Assembly (NCBI GenBank): GCA_020060215.1
Contig: JAGVAP010000115.1
Coordinates: 12,497-76,496 of the forward strand
Reading direction: 5' to 3'
DNA length: 64,000 nt
DNA from: Deltaproteobacteria bacterium
GTDB lineage: Bacteria; Desulfobacterota; DSM-4660; Desulfatiglandales; HGW-15
Positions 1 to 8,612 of this stretch are shown here, in pieces (position 1 is the first letter of the stretch; the number at the start of each line of letters is the position of its first letter). The notes beneath the pieces were generated by a model. That model did no database searches, was not told the DNA's origin, and saw only the letters and a list, made by a program, of their open reading frames with translations. Both the position numbers and the translations under genes were made by a program.

Positions 1-376
1 CCGAGAGGTGGGCCTCGAGGGCGCGCTTGAGCAGTGCCTCTCCCCGGTCGTCGAACCTTTCCATGACGGCCGGCAGAAGCGATGGCTCAAGCAGTTCCCG
101 AAGCTCGTAGATCTGCTCCACCTCTTCCATGCTGGACGGGGCCACGCTGTACCCGCGGTTGGGTTCATGGCGCACGAAACCTTGAATTTCCAGCCACTTC
201 AGTGCCTGGATGATGGGTGTGGGGCTCATCTCCAGCCGCTCCGCCAGCTCGCGGTAGGCGATCTTCTGTCCCGGGATGAGCTCTTTTTGATAGAGCATCC
301 GCCGAAGCCCCGCATAGGCCTTCTGGCTGCTGTCGGACTGCATGGCCGGGCTCTTTTCCCTTTTCGGTCCCGCCAC
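1..376 (-). CDS. GntR/FadR-type transcriptional regulator, N-terminal part (3' end outside window)
   Basis: Reading leftwards, a GTG at 376 with a GGGGGAGG ribosome site opens a frame that runs off the window edge (about 125 residues). The first 75 residues form a winged helix typical of GntR: AYAGLRRML, then RELAERLEMSPTPIIQALK and the wing IQGFVRHEPNRGYSV. The following YELRELLEPSLLPAVMERF is the start of an FCD-type effector domain. An internal ATG at 343 is a less likely start because the GTG has the better ribosome site. It is divergent from the CoA-ligase pair at 495, so it probably controls that pair and itself. The effector is unknown, but FCD regulators usually bind small carboxylic acids. 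Confidence 0.85.
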   Translation of the reverse strand, partial: MAGPKREKSPAMQSDSSQKAYAGLRRMLYQKELIPGQKIAYRELAERLEMSPTPIIQALKWLEIQGFVRHEPNRGYSVAPSSMEEVEQIYELRELLEPSLLPAVMERFDDRGEALLKRALEAHLS

Positions 377-390
377 GAATCGCCTCCCCC

Positions 391-414
391 TGATTGTATT
401 TTTGATTGCATTTT
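391..414. promoter_or_regulatory. Tandem 12-bp direct repeat in the divergent regulatory region
   Basis: TGATTGTATTTT at 391-402 is followed directly by TGATTGCATTTT at 403-414, with one mismatch. It lies between the GntR start (376) and the ligase start (495), in the only AT-rich stretch here. It is a candidate operator or part of the promoter; GntR sites are more often palindromic, so the assignment is tentative. Confidence 0.35.
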
Positions 415-494
415 AAATTAAATTTTCTGGCGCGCGTCAAGTTTTTTTGATAATGGGGGGAGTCATCACGACAGAAATCGAGAGGTCCTGGAAG

Positions 495-1625
495 ATGAGA
501 CTGTACGAACATGAGGCGGCGGACATTTTTGAGGGCATGGGGATCCCGGTCCCGAGGCGGGGCGTGGCGGAGAGCCCTGAAGAGGCGGTCGAGCTGGCCG
601 GCAGGATCGGGTACCCCGTCATGTTGAAATCACAAGTCCTTGCCGGCGGGCGCGGTCTTGCGGGGGGAATCCGGGCGGCCTCCACGCCGGAAGAGACCGA
701 GGAGGTCGCAAGGGCCCTTTTGAACATGGAGATCAGATCCATGCCCGTGCGCAGGATCCTGGTCACCGAAAAGGCGAACGGCTCAAAGGAGCTTTACGTC
801 GGGGTCGCGGTGGACGGGCTTTACGGAAAACCGGTGGTCATCGCCAGCACCGAGGGGGGTGTCCAGGTCGAGCAGACGGCGCTTGAAAGGCCGGACAAGG
901 TCGCCCGTGCCCTCGTGGATCCCACGTTCGGGTTCCACCCCTATCAGGCTCGGATGCTCTTGCGGAGCCTGGGGCTGACCCAGCGCGTGCTCATCTCCTG
1001 CGCCGATGTCCTGGTCCGTCTTTTCAACATCTTCACGCGGTGGGAGGCGCTCATCGCCGAGATCAATCCCCTGATGGTCCTCCCCAACGGCGGCCTGCTG
1101 GCGGTGGATGCCCGCATGGAGATCGACAGCTCCGCCCTTCACCGGCTCGCGCACCCCATCCCCGAGTACCTGGACCGCTTCGAGAACCCCATTGAGCGAA
1201 AAGGCAGGGAGATCGGCGTGACCTTCGTGGACCTCGACGGGGATATCGGGCTCATCTCCTCGGGAGCAGGCCTGGGAATGGCCACCATGGACATTATCGG
1301 GCAAAGGCTTCGCCCGGCCAACTTCCTGGAAACCGGCGGGGGCATTACCGAGAAGCTGCTTTACCAGTGCATGGACCTGCTCATGATGAAGCAGAACCTG
1401 AGGGCCATTTTCATCAACGTCTACGGCGGGATTAACCCGATCCACGAGGGCGCGCGGGGCGTTGTCCGCTACATCCGGGAGCACGACATCAAGCTGCCGG
1501 TGGTTGCAAAGGCCCTCGGCAATCGACAGGAAGAGACGTGGGAAATCCTCCGCTCCGGAGGAGTCCACGTGGTCACCGATACGGCAACGGAAGCGGCCGT
1601 GGAAAAACTCTGCAGCCTGCTGTAG
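495..1625 (+). CDS. Succinyl-CoA-ligase-like beta subunit (ATP-grasp)
   Basis: 376 residues against about 388 for SucC. The N-terminus MRLYEHEAADIFEGMGIPVP matches the ATP-grasp entry of the family. The metal/ATP segment EINPLMVLPNGGLLAVDA lies near residue 190, and the C-terminal CoA-ligase half carries the INVYGGINPIHEGA segment (IFGGI in SucC). ATG 495 was chosen because it begins the conserved domain; an upstream in-frame codon at 447 would add 16 unconserved residues. With the alpha subunit at 1864 it should form a nucleotide-dependent acid:CoA ligase. Malate or another dicarboxylate is as possible as succinate, and the GntR neighbour argues for an inducible catabolic role rather than the housekeeping TCA enzyme. 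Confidence 0.85.
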   Translation: MRLYEHEAADIFEGMGIPVPRRGVAESPEEAVELAGRIGYPVMLKSQVLAGGRGLAGGIRAASTPEETEEVARALLNMEIRSMPVRRILVTEKANGSKELYVGVAVDGLYGKPVVIASTEGGVQVEQTALERPDKVARALVDPTFGFHPYQARMLLRSLGLTQRVLISCADVLVRLFNIFTRWEALIAEINPLMVLPNGGLLAVDARMEIDSSALHRLAHPIPEYLDRFENPIERKGREIGVTFVDLDGDIGLISSGAGLGMATMDIIGQRLRPANFLETGGGITEKLLYQCMDLLMMKQNLRAIFINVYGGINPIHEGARGVVRYIREHDIKLPVVAKALGNRQEETWEILRSGGVHVVTDTATEAAVEKLCSLL

Positions 1626-1863
1626 CGCATGAGCCGGTCCCCATCTGGAAACGAGGCCGCATCGACCATTTCAGGAAGGGCGCCAGCTAGTGCTCATACG
1701 GGGGTGACCTGTTCCGGGTTCGCGCGATCAGCGCCCAGCCAAGGTGCTGGGTTACAGAGATCGAGCCGATAGCTGAGCGCCGAGGCGCTGACCGCTGAAA
1801 GCTCCATACGGAGATCCCCAATCCGGACGGGCACCAGCCAAGCATGGAAGGAAAGGAAAGATC
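1626..1863. other. Intergenic gap between the two ligase subunit genes
   Basis: 238 bases with no gene. It contains GCTGACCGCTGAAAGCT (1787-1803), which resembles the copy at 31789-31805 and looks like a dispersed repeat fragment. The gap is unusually long for two subunits of one enzyme, so an insertion into the operon is likely. Confidence 0.4.
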
Positions 1864-2736
1864 ATGTCCATTTTGCTAGATGAGAAGAGTCGCATCATCG
1901 TCCAGGGAATCACGGGGAAGATCGGCGCCGTCCAGACGCGCTGGATGTTGGAGTACGGGACACCGGTCGTCGGCGGTGTGACCCCCGGAAAAGGGGGGAC
2001 CCTCGTCGAAGGGCTCCCCGTCTTCGACAGTGTCTATGAAGCCGTAAAGGAAACGGGGGCGAATGCATCCGTGTTTTTCGTGCCCGCCCCGTTTGTCCTC
2101 GATGCATTTTACGAGACTGTGGACGCGGGGGTCCGGTTCATCGTGATCGTGCCCGAGCATGTGCCCGTTCATGACGTCATCCGGATGAGATCCTACGCCG
2201 TGCAGAAAGGGGTCTACGCCCTCGGCCCTACCACCCCCGGCATTCTGGTGCCCGGGAAGGGGAAGATGGGCATCATGCCGGCGTCGCTCTTTGCCCCTGG
2301 AAAGGTCGGCATCATCTCCCGAAGCGGGACGCTCAGCTACGAGTTTGCCGGGATCCTCTCCGAGAAGCGGATCGGTCAGAGCGCGGTCGTGGGCATGGGC
2401 GCGGATCCCGTCATCCTCATGAACCTGACCGAGATCCTGAAGCTGTTCCAGGAGGATGACCAGACAAAGGCGGTCATCGTCGTGGGCGAAGTGGGGGGCG
2501 AACAGGAGGAGCAGGCCGCCGAGTTCATTGCGAAGGAGATGACCAAACCCGTGGCCGCGTACATCGCCGGGAGATTTTCGCCCCGCGGAAAACGAATGGG
2601 CCACGCCGGCGCCATCATCCGTGGCTCGGCCGGGACCGTGGAGGGAAAGACCAGGGCCCTGGCCGCCGCAGGTGTCGAGATCCTTCCCACACCGGTGCAT
2701 GTCCAGGCCTGGGCCATGAAGCATGACCTGCAGTGA
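1864..2736 (+). CDS. Succinyl-CoA-ligase-like alpha subunit
   Basis: 290 residues, full length for SucD. The CoA-binding Rossmann half is clear (IIVQGITGKIGAVQT, then VGGVTPGKGG and GLPVFDSV). The ligase half has SRSGTLSYE, VVGEVGG (the glutamate that orients the histidine) and the phospho-histidine motif GHAGAI with His247. GPNCPG of SucD is replaced by GPTTPG near residue 121, a change in the active-site loop that may reflect a different acid substrate. The RBS GGAAAGGAAAG precedes ATG 1864. It pairs with the beta subunit upstream. The enzyme class is secure; the physiological substrate is not. Confidence 0.87.
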   Translation: MSILLDEKSRIIVQGITGKIGAVQTRWMLEYGTPVVGGVTPGKGGTLVEGLPVFDSVYEAVKETGANASVFFVPAPFVLDAFYETVDAGVRFIVIVPEHVPVHDVIRMRSYAVQKGVYALGPTTPGILVPGKGKMGIMPASLFAPGKVGIISRSGTLSYEFAGILSEKRIGQSAVVGMGADPVILMNLTEILKLFQEDDQTKAVIVVGEVGGEQEEQAAEFIAKEMTKPVAAYIAGRFSPRGKRMGHAGAIIRGSAGTVEGKTRALAAAGVEILPTPVHVQAWAMKHDLQ

Positions 2737-3248
2737 AAGTGTTCTGTCTTCCGGCGTCCCGGCACATGCCTTTTTGCATTGAAGAACCCTCTCTAGATCC
2801 AACCGACGAAGCGGCTACCGGGTCTCGCGATCCCATGCAACTCCTCCTCCCCCCATGTAGCTCCCCCCTCCGGCCAAAGGGGGGACGGGGGGGGATTTTG
2901 CCGGCGCCGAGAAAAATCCCCCCATCCCCCTGAGCGGTGAAATGGCTCCAATCCGGTGTTTTTGGAGAAGAGCACCTCTCTTGCCGGACCGTAGGGTAAA
3001 TACAGGATTTTCTTTATGCCGCGGATACAGACCCGGGGGCATGGTGGGTTCAGGAGCGGTTATGCGGAGAGGAATACAAAGAGAATGGACCAACGATACC
3101 TTTCCGCGCCCATTCACCAGCCAAGGAGTTTTCAGTAAGAAAGCCTTTCCGGGCCTTGAGACCGAACTCCACTTTGGCGCTGTCGGTATCCCGACGCCCC
3201 TTTTGATTCAGGCTGTTCATCCGGTGACGATCTCTTTAAATTCCTTGT
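2737..3248. other. Intergenic region with C/G-tract palindromic element
   Basis: 512 bases without a convincing gene. At 2866-2932 two nested C/G-tract inverted repeats occur: CCCCCCT pairs with AGGGGGG, and GGGGGGGATTTT pairs with AAAAATCCCCCC. Such elements are common between deltaproteobacterial genes and may act as a terminator for the ligase operon. A plus-strand frame from 2942 runs through the next gene in another phase and is a shadow. Confidence 0.5.
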
Positions 3249-5360
3249 ATGGAATCCATTCTCAAAGAGGGAAAGAACTGCTGGCGCATCCTGCCCGCCG
3301 GAAGGGCGGCCTTCCTGGTCGATGGGGCCTCCTTTTTCGATGCCTTCTTCAGGGCCGCCGTCCGGGCGGAGAGATCCATCCTGATCGCCGGGTGGGATAT
3401 CGACAGCCGGATAAGGCTGTTCCCCGAAGAGGAAAGGGAGGGATATCCGTCGGTCCTCGGCGAGTTCCTGCTTGCCCTCGCGCAACGGAAAAGGAAGCTC
3501 CAGGTTCACATCCTCGGATGGGACTTCGCCGCCATCTATGTCTTCAGCCGGGAGTTGTTCCCTGTCTTCAGCTTGCCCTGGAGGAGGCACCGGCGGATCC
3601 ATTTCTATCTCGACGGCAAACACCCGCTCGGAGGCTCGCAACACCAGAAGCTGATCGTGATCGACGATGCCGTCGCATTCGCGGGCGGCATGGATCTGAC
3701 CAGGGGAAGGTGGGATACCCGGGAACATCAGGCCTACAATCCAACGCGAATCGATCCGAACGGAAAGGTCTACGGTCCTTTTCATGACGTTCAGATGATG
3801 GTCGACCGGGAGCCGGCCCGGGCCCTGGGGGACCTGGTCAGGGCAAGATGGAAGCGGGCCAAGGGACGGGGTATCAAGGCACCGGACGTGATCGACACCG
3901 ACCCCTGGCCCCCGGACCTGAATCCCAGCATCCGAGACGTCCCTGTGGCCGTGGTCCGGACAGAGCCGGCCTATGACGGGAGGCCTGCCGTCCGGGAGGT
4001 GGAGACCCTCTATCTCGACTCCCTTGCCTCCGCCAACCGGTACATCTACATCGAGAATCAGTATCTCACTTCCTTTGCCCTGGGAAGTGCCATTGCAGAA
4101 AGCCTCGCCAGAGAGAACGGTCCGGAGATCGTCCTGGTGCTCAGGCTCGGGTCAGAATGGCTGGAAGAGACGACGATGGGGGTCTTTCGGGCCAAGCTGC
4201 TCGCCAAGGTCCGAGAGGCCGACGGCCATGGGCGGCTGAAGGTCTACTATCCGGTTGTGCCGGGGGTGGACGGCAAGGGGATCAATGTGCACTCCAAGCT
4301 CATGATCGTGGATGACACCTTTGTGCGGGTCGGCTCATCCAACCTGACCAATCGCTCCATGGCCGTCGATCAGGAATGCGATCTTGCCTTCGAGTCCGCA
4401 GGCGAGGCCCGGATTGAGGAAGCGGTGCGGGGACTCCGCAGCTCGCTCCTGAGTGAACATCTTGGGGTGGAGGCCGATAGGGTCTCCAGGGTCTTGGAGG
4501 AGGAGGGGTCACTCATCGCGACGGTGGAGAGACTGCGCGGCGGCAGCCGCACGCTCGTTCCTTTTCCGGAGGAAGCCCTCTCCTGGACCAGCGAGCTCCT
4601 CCCCGATGCGAGCATCGATCCCGTGGAGCCGATCGACCCGGAAAAAATCCTCTTCGAGTTCATGCCCGAGGAGGTCTCCAGGAAAGGGCCGCGGACCTTC
4701 GTCCGGTTCATCGTCCTCCTTCTCGCGCTCATCGGTCTCGCGGCCGCATGGCAGTGGACCCCGCTCAAGGACCTGGTGAACCTGGAGACCATATCGGCCA
4801 CAGGGGAATACCTTCGCCAGACGGGCGCCGCCCCCCTCATCATCATCGCCGGTTACGTGCTCGGAAGCCTGATCATGTTTCCGGTCACCGTTATGATCCT
4901 GGCCACCGCCTTCATGTTCGGTCCCGTGAGTGGCTTCCTCTATTCCCTGCTCGGATGTCTCCTCGCTGCCGTGGTGACTTACGGAATCGGGTGGATGGTG
5001 GGTCGCAGCGTAGTGGCCCGTCTGGCCGGGTCGCGACTGAACCGGCTCAGCCGGCGTGTCGCAAGACACGGAGTGCTTGTGGTGACGACCGCCCGCATCG
5101 TGCCCGTTGCGCCCTTTACGATCGTCAATCTGGTGGCCGGAGCGAGCCACATCCGGTTGTCGGAGTTTGTCCTGGGGACCATCATCGGGATGACGCCGGG
5201 GATCACGGCCGCAACGGTCTTCGAGAGCCATCTGGAGGCGGCCATACGAAACCCCGACCTGTACAGTCTGGCCACCCTGGCTGCCATTGTCATCCTGATT
5301 GGGGCAGGAATCGTGCTGGTCCGGTCCAGGTTCCTCGCACGCCAGGGCAGACCAGGATAG
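3249..5360 (+). CDS. Phospholipase D-like protein fused to a VTT/DedA-type (SNARE-associated) membrane domain
   Basis: 703 residues. Two HKD motifs are intact: HQKLIVIDD with His132, Lys134 and Asp139, and HSKLMIVDD with His348, Lys350 and Asp355. Each is followed by the usual GG/GSxNxT segment. After a linker, residues from about 484 on are membrane-embedded: a first helix FIVLLLALIGLAAAW, then a VTT-type domain (GYVLGSLIMFPVTVMIL, GPVSGFLYSLLG, RIVPVAPFTIVNLVAGAS). The N-terminal half should hydrolyse or transfer phosphatidyl groups at the inner membrane face, while VTT proteins are linked to lipid scrambling or undecaprenyl-phosphate recycling. No strong ribosome site precedes ATG 3249. 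Substrate unknown. Confidence 0.85.
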   Translation: MESILKEGKNCWRILPAGRAAFLVDGASFFDAFFRAAVRAERSILIAGWDIDSRIRLFPEEEREGYPSVLGEFLLALAQRKRKLQVHILGWDFAAIYVFSRELFPVFSLPWRRHRRIHFYLDGKHPLGGSQHQKLIVIDDAVAFAGGMDLTRGRWDTREHQAYNPTRIDPNGKVYGPFHDVQMMVDREPARALGDLVRARWKRAKGRGIKAPDVIDTDPWPPDLNPSIRDVPVAVVRTEPAYDGRPAVREVETLYLDSLASANRYIYIENQYLTSFALGSAIAESLARENGPEIVLVLRLGSEWLEETTMGVFRAKLLAKVREADGHGRLKVYYPVVPGVDGKGINVHSKLMIVDDTFVRVGSSNLTNRSMAVDQECDLAFESAGEARIEEAVRGLRSSLLSEHLGVEADRVSRVLEEEGSLIATVERLRGGSRTLVPFPEEALSWTSELLPDASIDPVEPIDPEKILFEFMPEEVSRKGPRTFVRFIVLLLALIGLAAAWQWTPLKDLVNLETISATGEYLRQTGAAPLIIIAGYVLGSLIMFPVTVMILATAFMFGPVSGFLYSLLGCLLAAVVTYGIGWMVGRSVVARLAGSRLNRLSRRVARHGVLVVTTARIVPVAPFTIVNLVAGASHIRLSEFVLGTIIGMTPGITAATVFESHLEAAIRNPDLYSLATLAAIVILIGAGIVLVRSRFLARQGRPG

Positions 5361-5371
5361 CAGGGATCACT

Positions 5372-5704
5372 TCAGGCCGGCTGCCAGCCGGAGGCGTCGC
5401 TCGGATGAAACGCGCTCCTCCCTGGTCGCCCTTCGATACCTTTGACCAGGTTTCGGGGATTCTCCGCCAGGAACCGGATCAGCTCCAGGATATACCCGTT
5501 CAGGACCTGCTCGCCCCACCCCAGGCGAACCATTCTGCTGTTGACCTCATCTTCGGAGAGCGATCCGTTTTCGGAGAGGATATTCGTGACATCCTTGATG
5601 AATCTCGGGATCTGCACGAGCAGGATCCCCCTGCGGTTCAGTTTTTCCAGGAGGAGTTCAAAGATGTCGTCCGGGCCGAACGATTGAGCTGCTTCCCTTC
5701 GCAT
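5372..5704 (-). CDS. Conserved-looking 110-residue protein of unknown function
   Basis: The ATG at 5704 is preceded by a strong AAGGAGGTG ribosome site, which decides the start over an upstream in-frame codon at 5908. The sequence is soluble and helical with no signal or membrane segment (FGPDDIFELLLEKLNRRG, then QIPRFIKDVTNILSENG). The end is rich in Arg/Pro/Ser. It converges on the phospholipase fusion with 11 bases between stops. I do not recognise the family. Confidence 0.65.
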   Translation of the reverse strand: MRREAAQSFGPDDIFELLLEKLNRRGILLVQIPRFIKDVTNILSENGSLSEDEVNSRMVRLGWGEQVLNGYILELIRFLAENPRNLVKGIEGRPGRSAFHPSDASGWQPA

Positions 5705-5883
5705 GAGGCACCTCCTTGAGGTTCGCCCCATGTTCCCCAACCCACGCCGTCCTCGTAAATGGGGGTTCTCCTGTATCCGGTCCCGACCGGGGCTGTATTC
5801 CCCCAGGCCCGATCGTTTCTCGTCGGCCCCCGGGCACTTCGGCCGGCGCCGAGGGGGATTTTGGGCGTCGCCCCCTGCGAGAT

Positions 5884-5903
5884 AATACAGGATTACCTGT
5901 ATT
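5884..5903. promoter_or_regulatory. Perfect 8-bp inverted repeat upstream of the hybrid kinase
   Basis: AATACAGG-ATTA-CCTGTATT is a perfect dyad centred 65 bases upstream of the GTG at 5959. A half-site, AATACAGGAT, recurs at 3000-3009, and CCTGTAT at about 5771. Candidate operator or start of a 5' leader hairpin. Confidence 0.35.
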
Positions 5904-5958
5904 GACAAGGAATGGACAGGGACGTCACACTGAGTCCCTTTGTTCCAGGAGGGAAGTA

Positions 5959-7131
5959 GTGAATGACGAGGTAATCAATGTCCTTCTGGTCGAGGATGAC
6001 GAGGACGATTTCATCCTGATCAGAGAGCTCCTCTCCAATGTGAGACGAACCAGGTATATCCTCGAATGGGTTCCCACCTATGAGCAGGCCGTGGAAAGGA
6101 TGGCCTGCGGAGCGAACCAGGTCTACCTGCTCGATTACCGCCTCGGGGCCCGCAGCGCCATAGACATCCTCAAGGGGATGCAGGAAAAAGGCTGCAACGC
6201 CCCCATGATTCTCGTCACCGGACATGAAGATTACGACGTCGATTTCGAGGCGATGAGGCTGGGGGCGACGGATTACCTGGTAAAATCCCAGCTCAACGGA
6301 CCGCTTCTGGACCGCTCCATCCGCTACGCGCTGGAGCGTTGGAGGGCACAGGAGGCGCTCCGAAAGGCCCATGACGAGCTGGAGCTGAGGGTCCAGGAGC
6401 GCACGGCGGAGCTCGCAGCCGCCAATGAAGCGCTCGAGAGGAGCACCAGGGAGATCAAGTTCTTCGCCTACACGGTCTCGCATGACCTGAAGAACCCGGC
6501 CTTTGCCATCCATGGCTATGTCAGAAGGATGGCCGAGCTCTTCGGGGAGTCCATGGACCGGACCGGGAAGGAATACTGTCACCGGATCCTGGAATCCGCA
6601 GAGCAACTGGTGGATCTGGTCCAGAAGATCAACACCTATATCTCCGCCAAGGAGGCTCCCCTGAATGTGGAAAGGGTCCCATTGGATGAGCTGTTCGAGC
6701 TTGTCCGGGAGGAATTCAGGGGGGAACTGAACACGCGCGATGTGGTGATGCAGCTGCCGGAGACGGCTCCGGAGATCCTGGCCGACAGGCTTTCCCTGCT
6801 TCGGGTAATGAGAAACCTGGTGGAAAATGCGTTGAAATACGGGGGTGAGGAGTTGAGCAGGGTAGAGATCGACTACAGTGACCAGGGGCTGCACCATGTC
6901 ATCTCCGTCAAAGACGACGGGAGGGGACTTCAAGAAGGGGACACCGAGAAGATCTTCGGCCCCTTTTTTCGAAGCAAGTCCTCCAGAGGCGTGGAGGGGG
7001 CAGGGCTCGGGCTGGCGACCGTCAGGGAGATCGCACATCACCATAAGGGTGAAGTATGGATCGAGGAGGGCAACGACAAGGGCGCGACCTTTTCCGTCTC
7101 CATAGCCAAAGGACTGGCCCCATCCACCTGA
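5959..7131 (+). CDS. Receiver-histidine kinase hybrid (REC-HisKA-HATPase_c)
   Basis: 390 residues from GTG 5959, chosen for its AGGAGGG site; the longer frame back to 5716 is unconserved. Order: a receiver domain (acidic VEDDEDDF, phospho-acceptor Asp59 in LLDYRLG, Lys109), a coiled-coil linker near 130-165, a dimerisation helix with His175 in YTVSHDLKNP, and an ATPase domain (N-box NLVENALKYGG with Asn290, DDGRGL, FGPFFRSKSS, GLGLATV). There is no membrane segment, so this is a cytosolic relay kinase receiving phosphate or a signal through its N-terminal receiver. No cognate output regulator is adjacent. Confidence 0.88.
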   Translation: MNDEVINVLLVEDDEDDFILIRELLSNVRRTRYILEWVPTYEQAVERMACGANQVYLLDYRLGARSAIDILKGMQEKGCNAPMILVTGHEDYDVDFEAMRLGATDYLVKSQLNGPLLDRSIRYALERWRAQEALRKAHDELELRVQERTAELAAANEALERSTREIKFFAYTVSHDLKNPAFAIHGYVRRMAELFGESMDRTGKEYCHRILESAEQLVDLVQKINTYISAKEAPLNVERVPLDELFELVREEFRGELNTRDVVMQLPETAPEILADRLSLLRVMRNLVENALKYGGEELSRVEIDYSDQGLHHVISVKDDGRGLQEGDTEKIFGPFFRSKSSRGVEGAGLGLATVREIAHHHKGEVWIEEGNDKGATFSVSIAKGLAPST

Positions 7132-7191
7132 TCGACGGACGCGTCGTTCCGGGCGTCTCGGGAAGCCGGCAGGTCGGGGAGGAGGATCCGG

Positions 7192-7362
7192 TCAGAGCCC
7201 TTCCATCTGGTGCGGCGCGGGAGAAGCGGGATTCATCTCCGGTGGAGCTGAAGATCTGTAGATGACGTGCACTTCGCACTCTGGAAAGAGGGTCTTCATC
7301 AGTTGTATAAGGGCAAGGGGAGTCTCCTTTTCCGAGCGGCATACCATGAATATCGTCTTCAT
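7192..7362 (-). CDS. 56-residue small protein with strong ribosome site
   Basis: On the reverse strand GAGGAGGAGGC precedes ATG 7362, opening 56 codons to a TGA at 7192. The N-terminus MKTIFMVCRSEKETPLALI alternates hydrophobic strand and helix like the first beta-alpha unit of a Rossmann-type fold; FPECEVHVIYRS follows, then a Pro/Ala-rich tail. It converges on the hybrid kinase. No family recognised. Confidence 0.55.
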   Translation of the reverse strand: MKTIFMVCRSEKETPLALIQLMKTLFPECEVHVIYRSSAPPEMNPASPAPHQMEGL

Positions 7363-7667
7363 CCTGCCTCCTCCTCAAGGGTCACACCCATCTCATCGGC
7401 TTATATCACTCAGAAGATTACCGGTATATACAGGCCATACCGTATATGCCGTATGCAAATCCCTACCCATCCCTGCGGCGGTTCAGCCTTCAGTGCGCAG
7501 TAGGGGAGTGCGGGACTTCCCTTTCCGCCCATTTCGGGCTTGGAGAGAAATCTCCGGGCCTATTACAAGAAACCGGAAAAGGAAATACATCCTAAACCCC
7601 ATTCACGGCCGGTTGCCTTTTTCCTGTAGACTGGATGGAAAAGCACGACGCCCCAAGGAGCAGGCCT

Positions 7668-8612
7668 ATGCCCAGGATCTGGACCGTCACCGTGAATCCC
7701 GCCGTGGACAAGAGTTCCGCCGTGGACAATGTCGTGCCGGAGAGGAAGCTTCGCTGCCAGGAGCCCAGGTTCGAACCCGGAGGCGGGGGCCTCAACGTGT
7801 CCAGGGCGATTGCCAAGCTTGGGGGGGAATCCGTGGCGTTCTATCTGGCCGGAGGTCCGCCGGGGCTCCTGCTGGACCGATTGCTGCAGGAGGAGGGGAT
7901 CTCTTGTGAATCGATTCGCACAGAAGGCTTTACCCGCGATAACCTGATCGTTTTGGAGAATACGACAGGGCTGCAGTACCGCTTCGGCATGCCGGGGCCG
8001 CTCCTCCGCCAGGCGGAATGGGAGAATCTGCTGGAGAAGCTGATGGGTTGCGGGCCCAAACCGGAGTTCGTGGTGGCCAGCGGGAGCCTGCCCCCGGGTG
8101 TGCCGAAGGATTTCTATGGAAGGATCGCTCGAAAGGTCCGGGAATTCGGGGCCAAGCCGATCGTGGACACCTCCGGGGAACCCCTTGCCCGGGCCGTGGA
8201 GGCCGGACTCTTTCTGATCAAGCCGAACCTGAGGGAACTCGAGGCCCTGACCGGCAAGTCCCTCTCCGGAGAGGAGGAACAGGAGGCGTGGACCAGGAGG
8301 ATAGTGGAGGAAGGGGGAAGCGAGATCGTGGTGGTTTCACTCGGCGCGGCGGGTGTTATCGCGGCGTGGAAAGGGGGATGGGAACGGGTGAGGGCACCCA
8401 CCGTGCCGATCAGGAGCAAAGTAGGCGCCGGCGACAGCACGGTCGCGGGCATGGTCCTTGGGCTTGAGCGGGGGCTGTCCGTCCCGGATGCCATACGGTT
8501 CGGGGTGGCTGCCGGGGCGGCGGCGGTCATGACGCCGGGGACCGAGCTTTGCCGGCGTGAAGACACGGAGAGCCTGTACCGGAGGATCTCCGCGGAGGTT
8601 CAACCCGCATGA
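7668..8612 (+). CDS. pfkB: 6-phosphofructokinase II (PfkB, ribokinase family)
   Basis: 314 residues, matching PfkB of Escherichia coli in length and motifs: MPRIWTVTVNPAVD, FEPGGGGLNVSRAIAKLGG (sugar-binding glycines), SGSLPPGV, KPNLRELEAL, VVVSLGAAG and the ATP/anion-hole signature VGAGDSTVAGM with the catalytic Asp. It phosphorylates fructose-6-phosphate to the 1,6-bisphosphate in the cytosol; 1-phosphofructokinase or tagatose-6-phosphate activity is an alternative. ATG 7668 has AAGGAG eight bases upstream, which decides it over an ATG at 7635. The small lipoprotein gene overlaps the stop. Confidence 0.88.
   Translation: MPRIWTVTVNPAVDKSSAVDNVVPERKLRCQEPRFEPGGGGLNVSRAIAKLGGESVAFYLAGGPPGLLLDRLLQEEGISCESIRTEGFTRDNLIVLENTTGLQYRFGMPGPLLRQAEWENLLEKLMGCGPKPEFVVASGSLPPGVPKDFYGRIARKVREFGAKPIVDTSGEPLARAVEAGLFLIKPNLRELEALTGKSLSGEEEQEAWTRRIVEEGGSEIVVVSLGAAGVIAAWKGGWERVRAPTVPIRSKVGAGDSTVAGMVLGLERGLSVPDAIRFGVAAGAAAVMTPGTELCRREDTESLYRRISAEVQPA

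Noticed and set aside
2942..3787. 281-residue forward frame overlapping the phospholipase start
   Set aside because: It reads through the phospholipase gene in another frame and carries no family motif.
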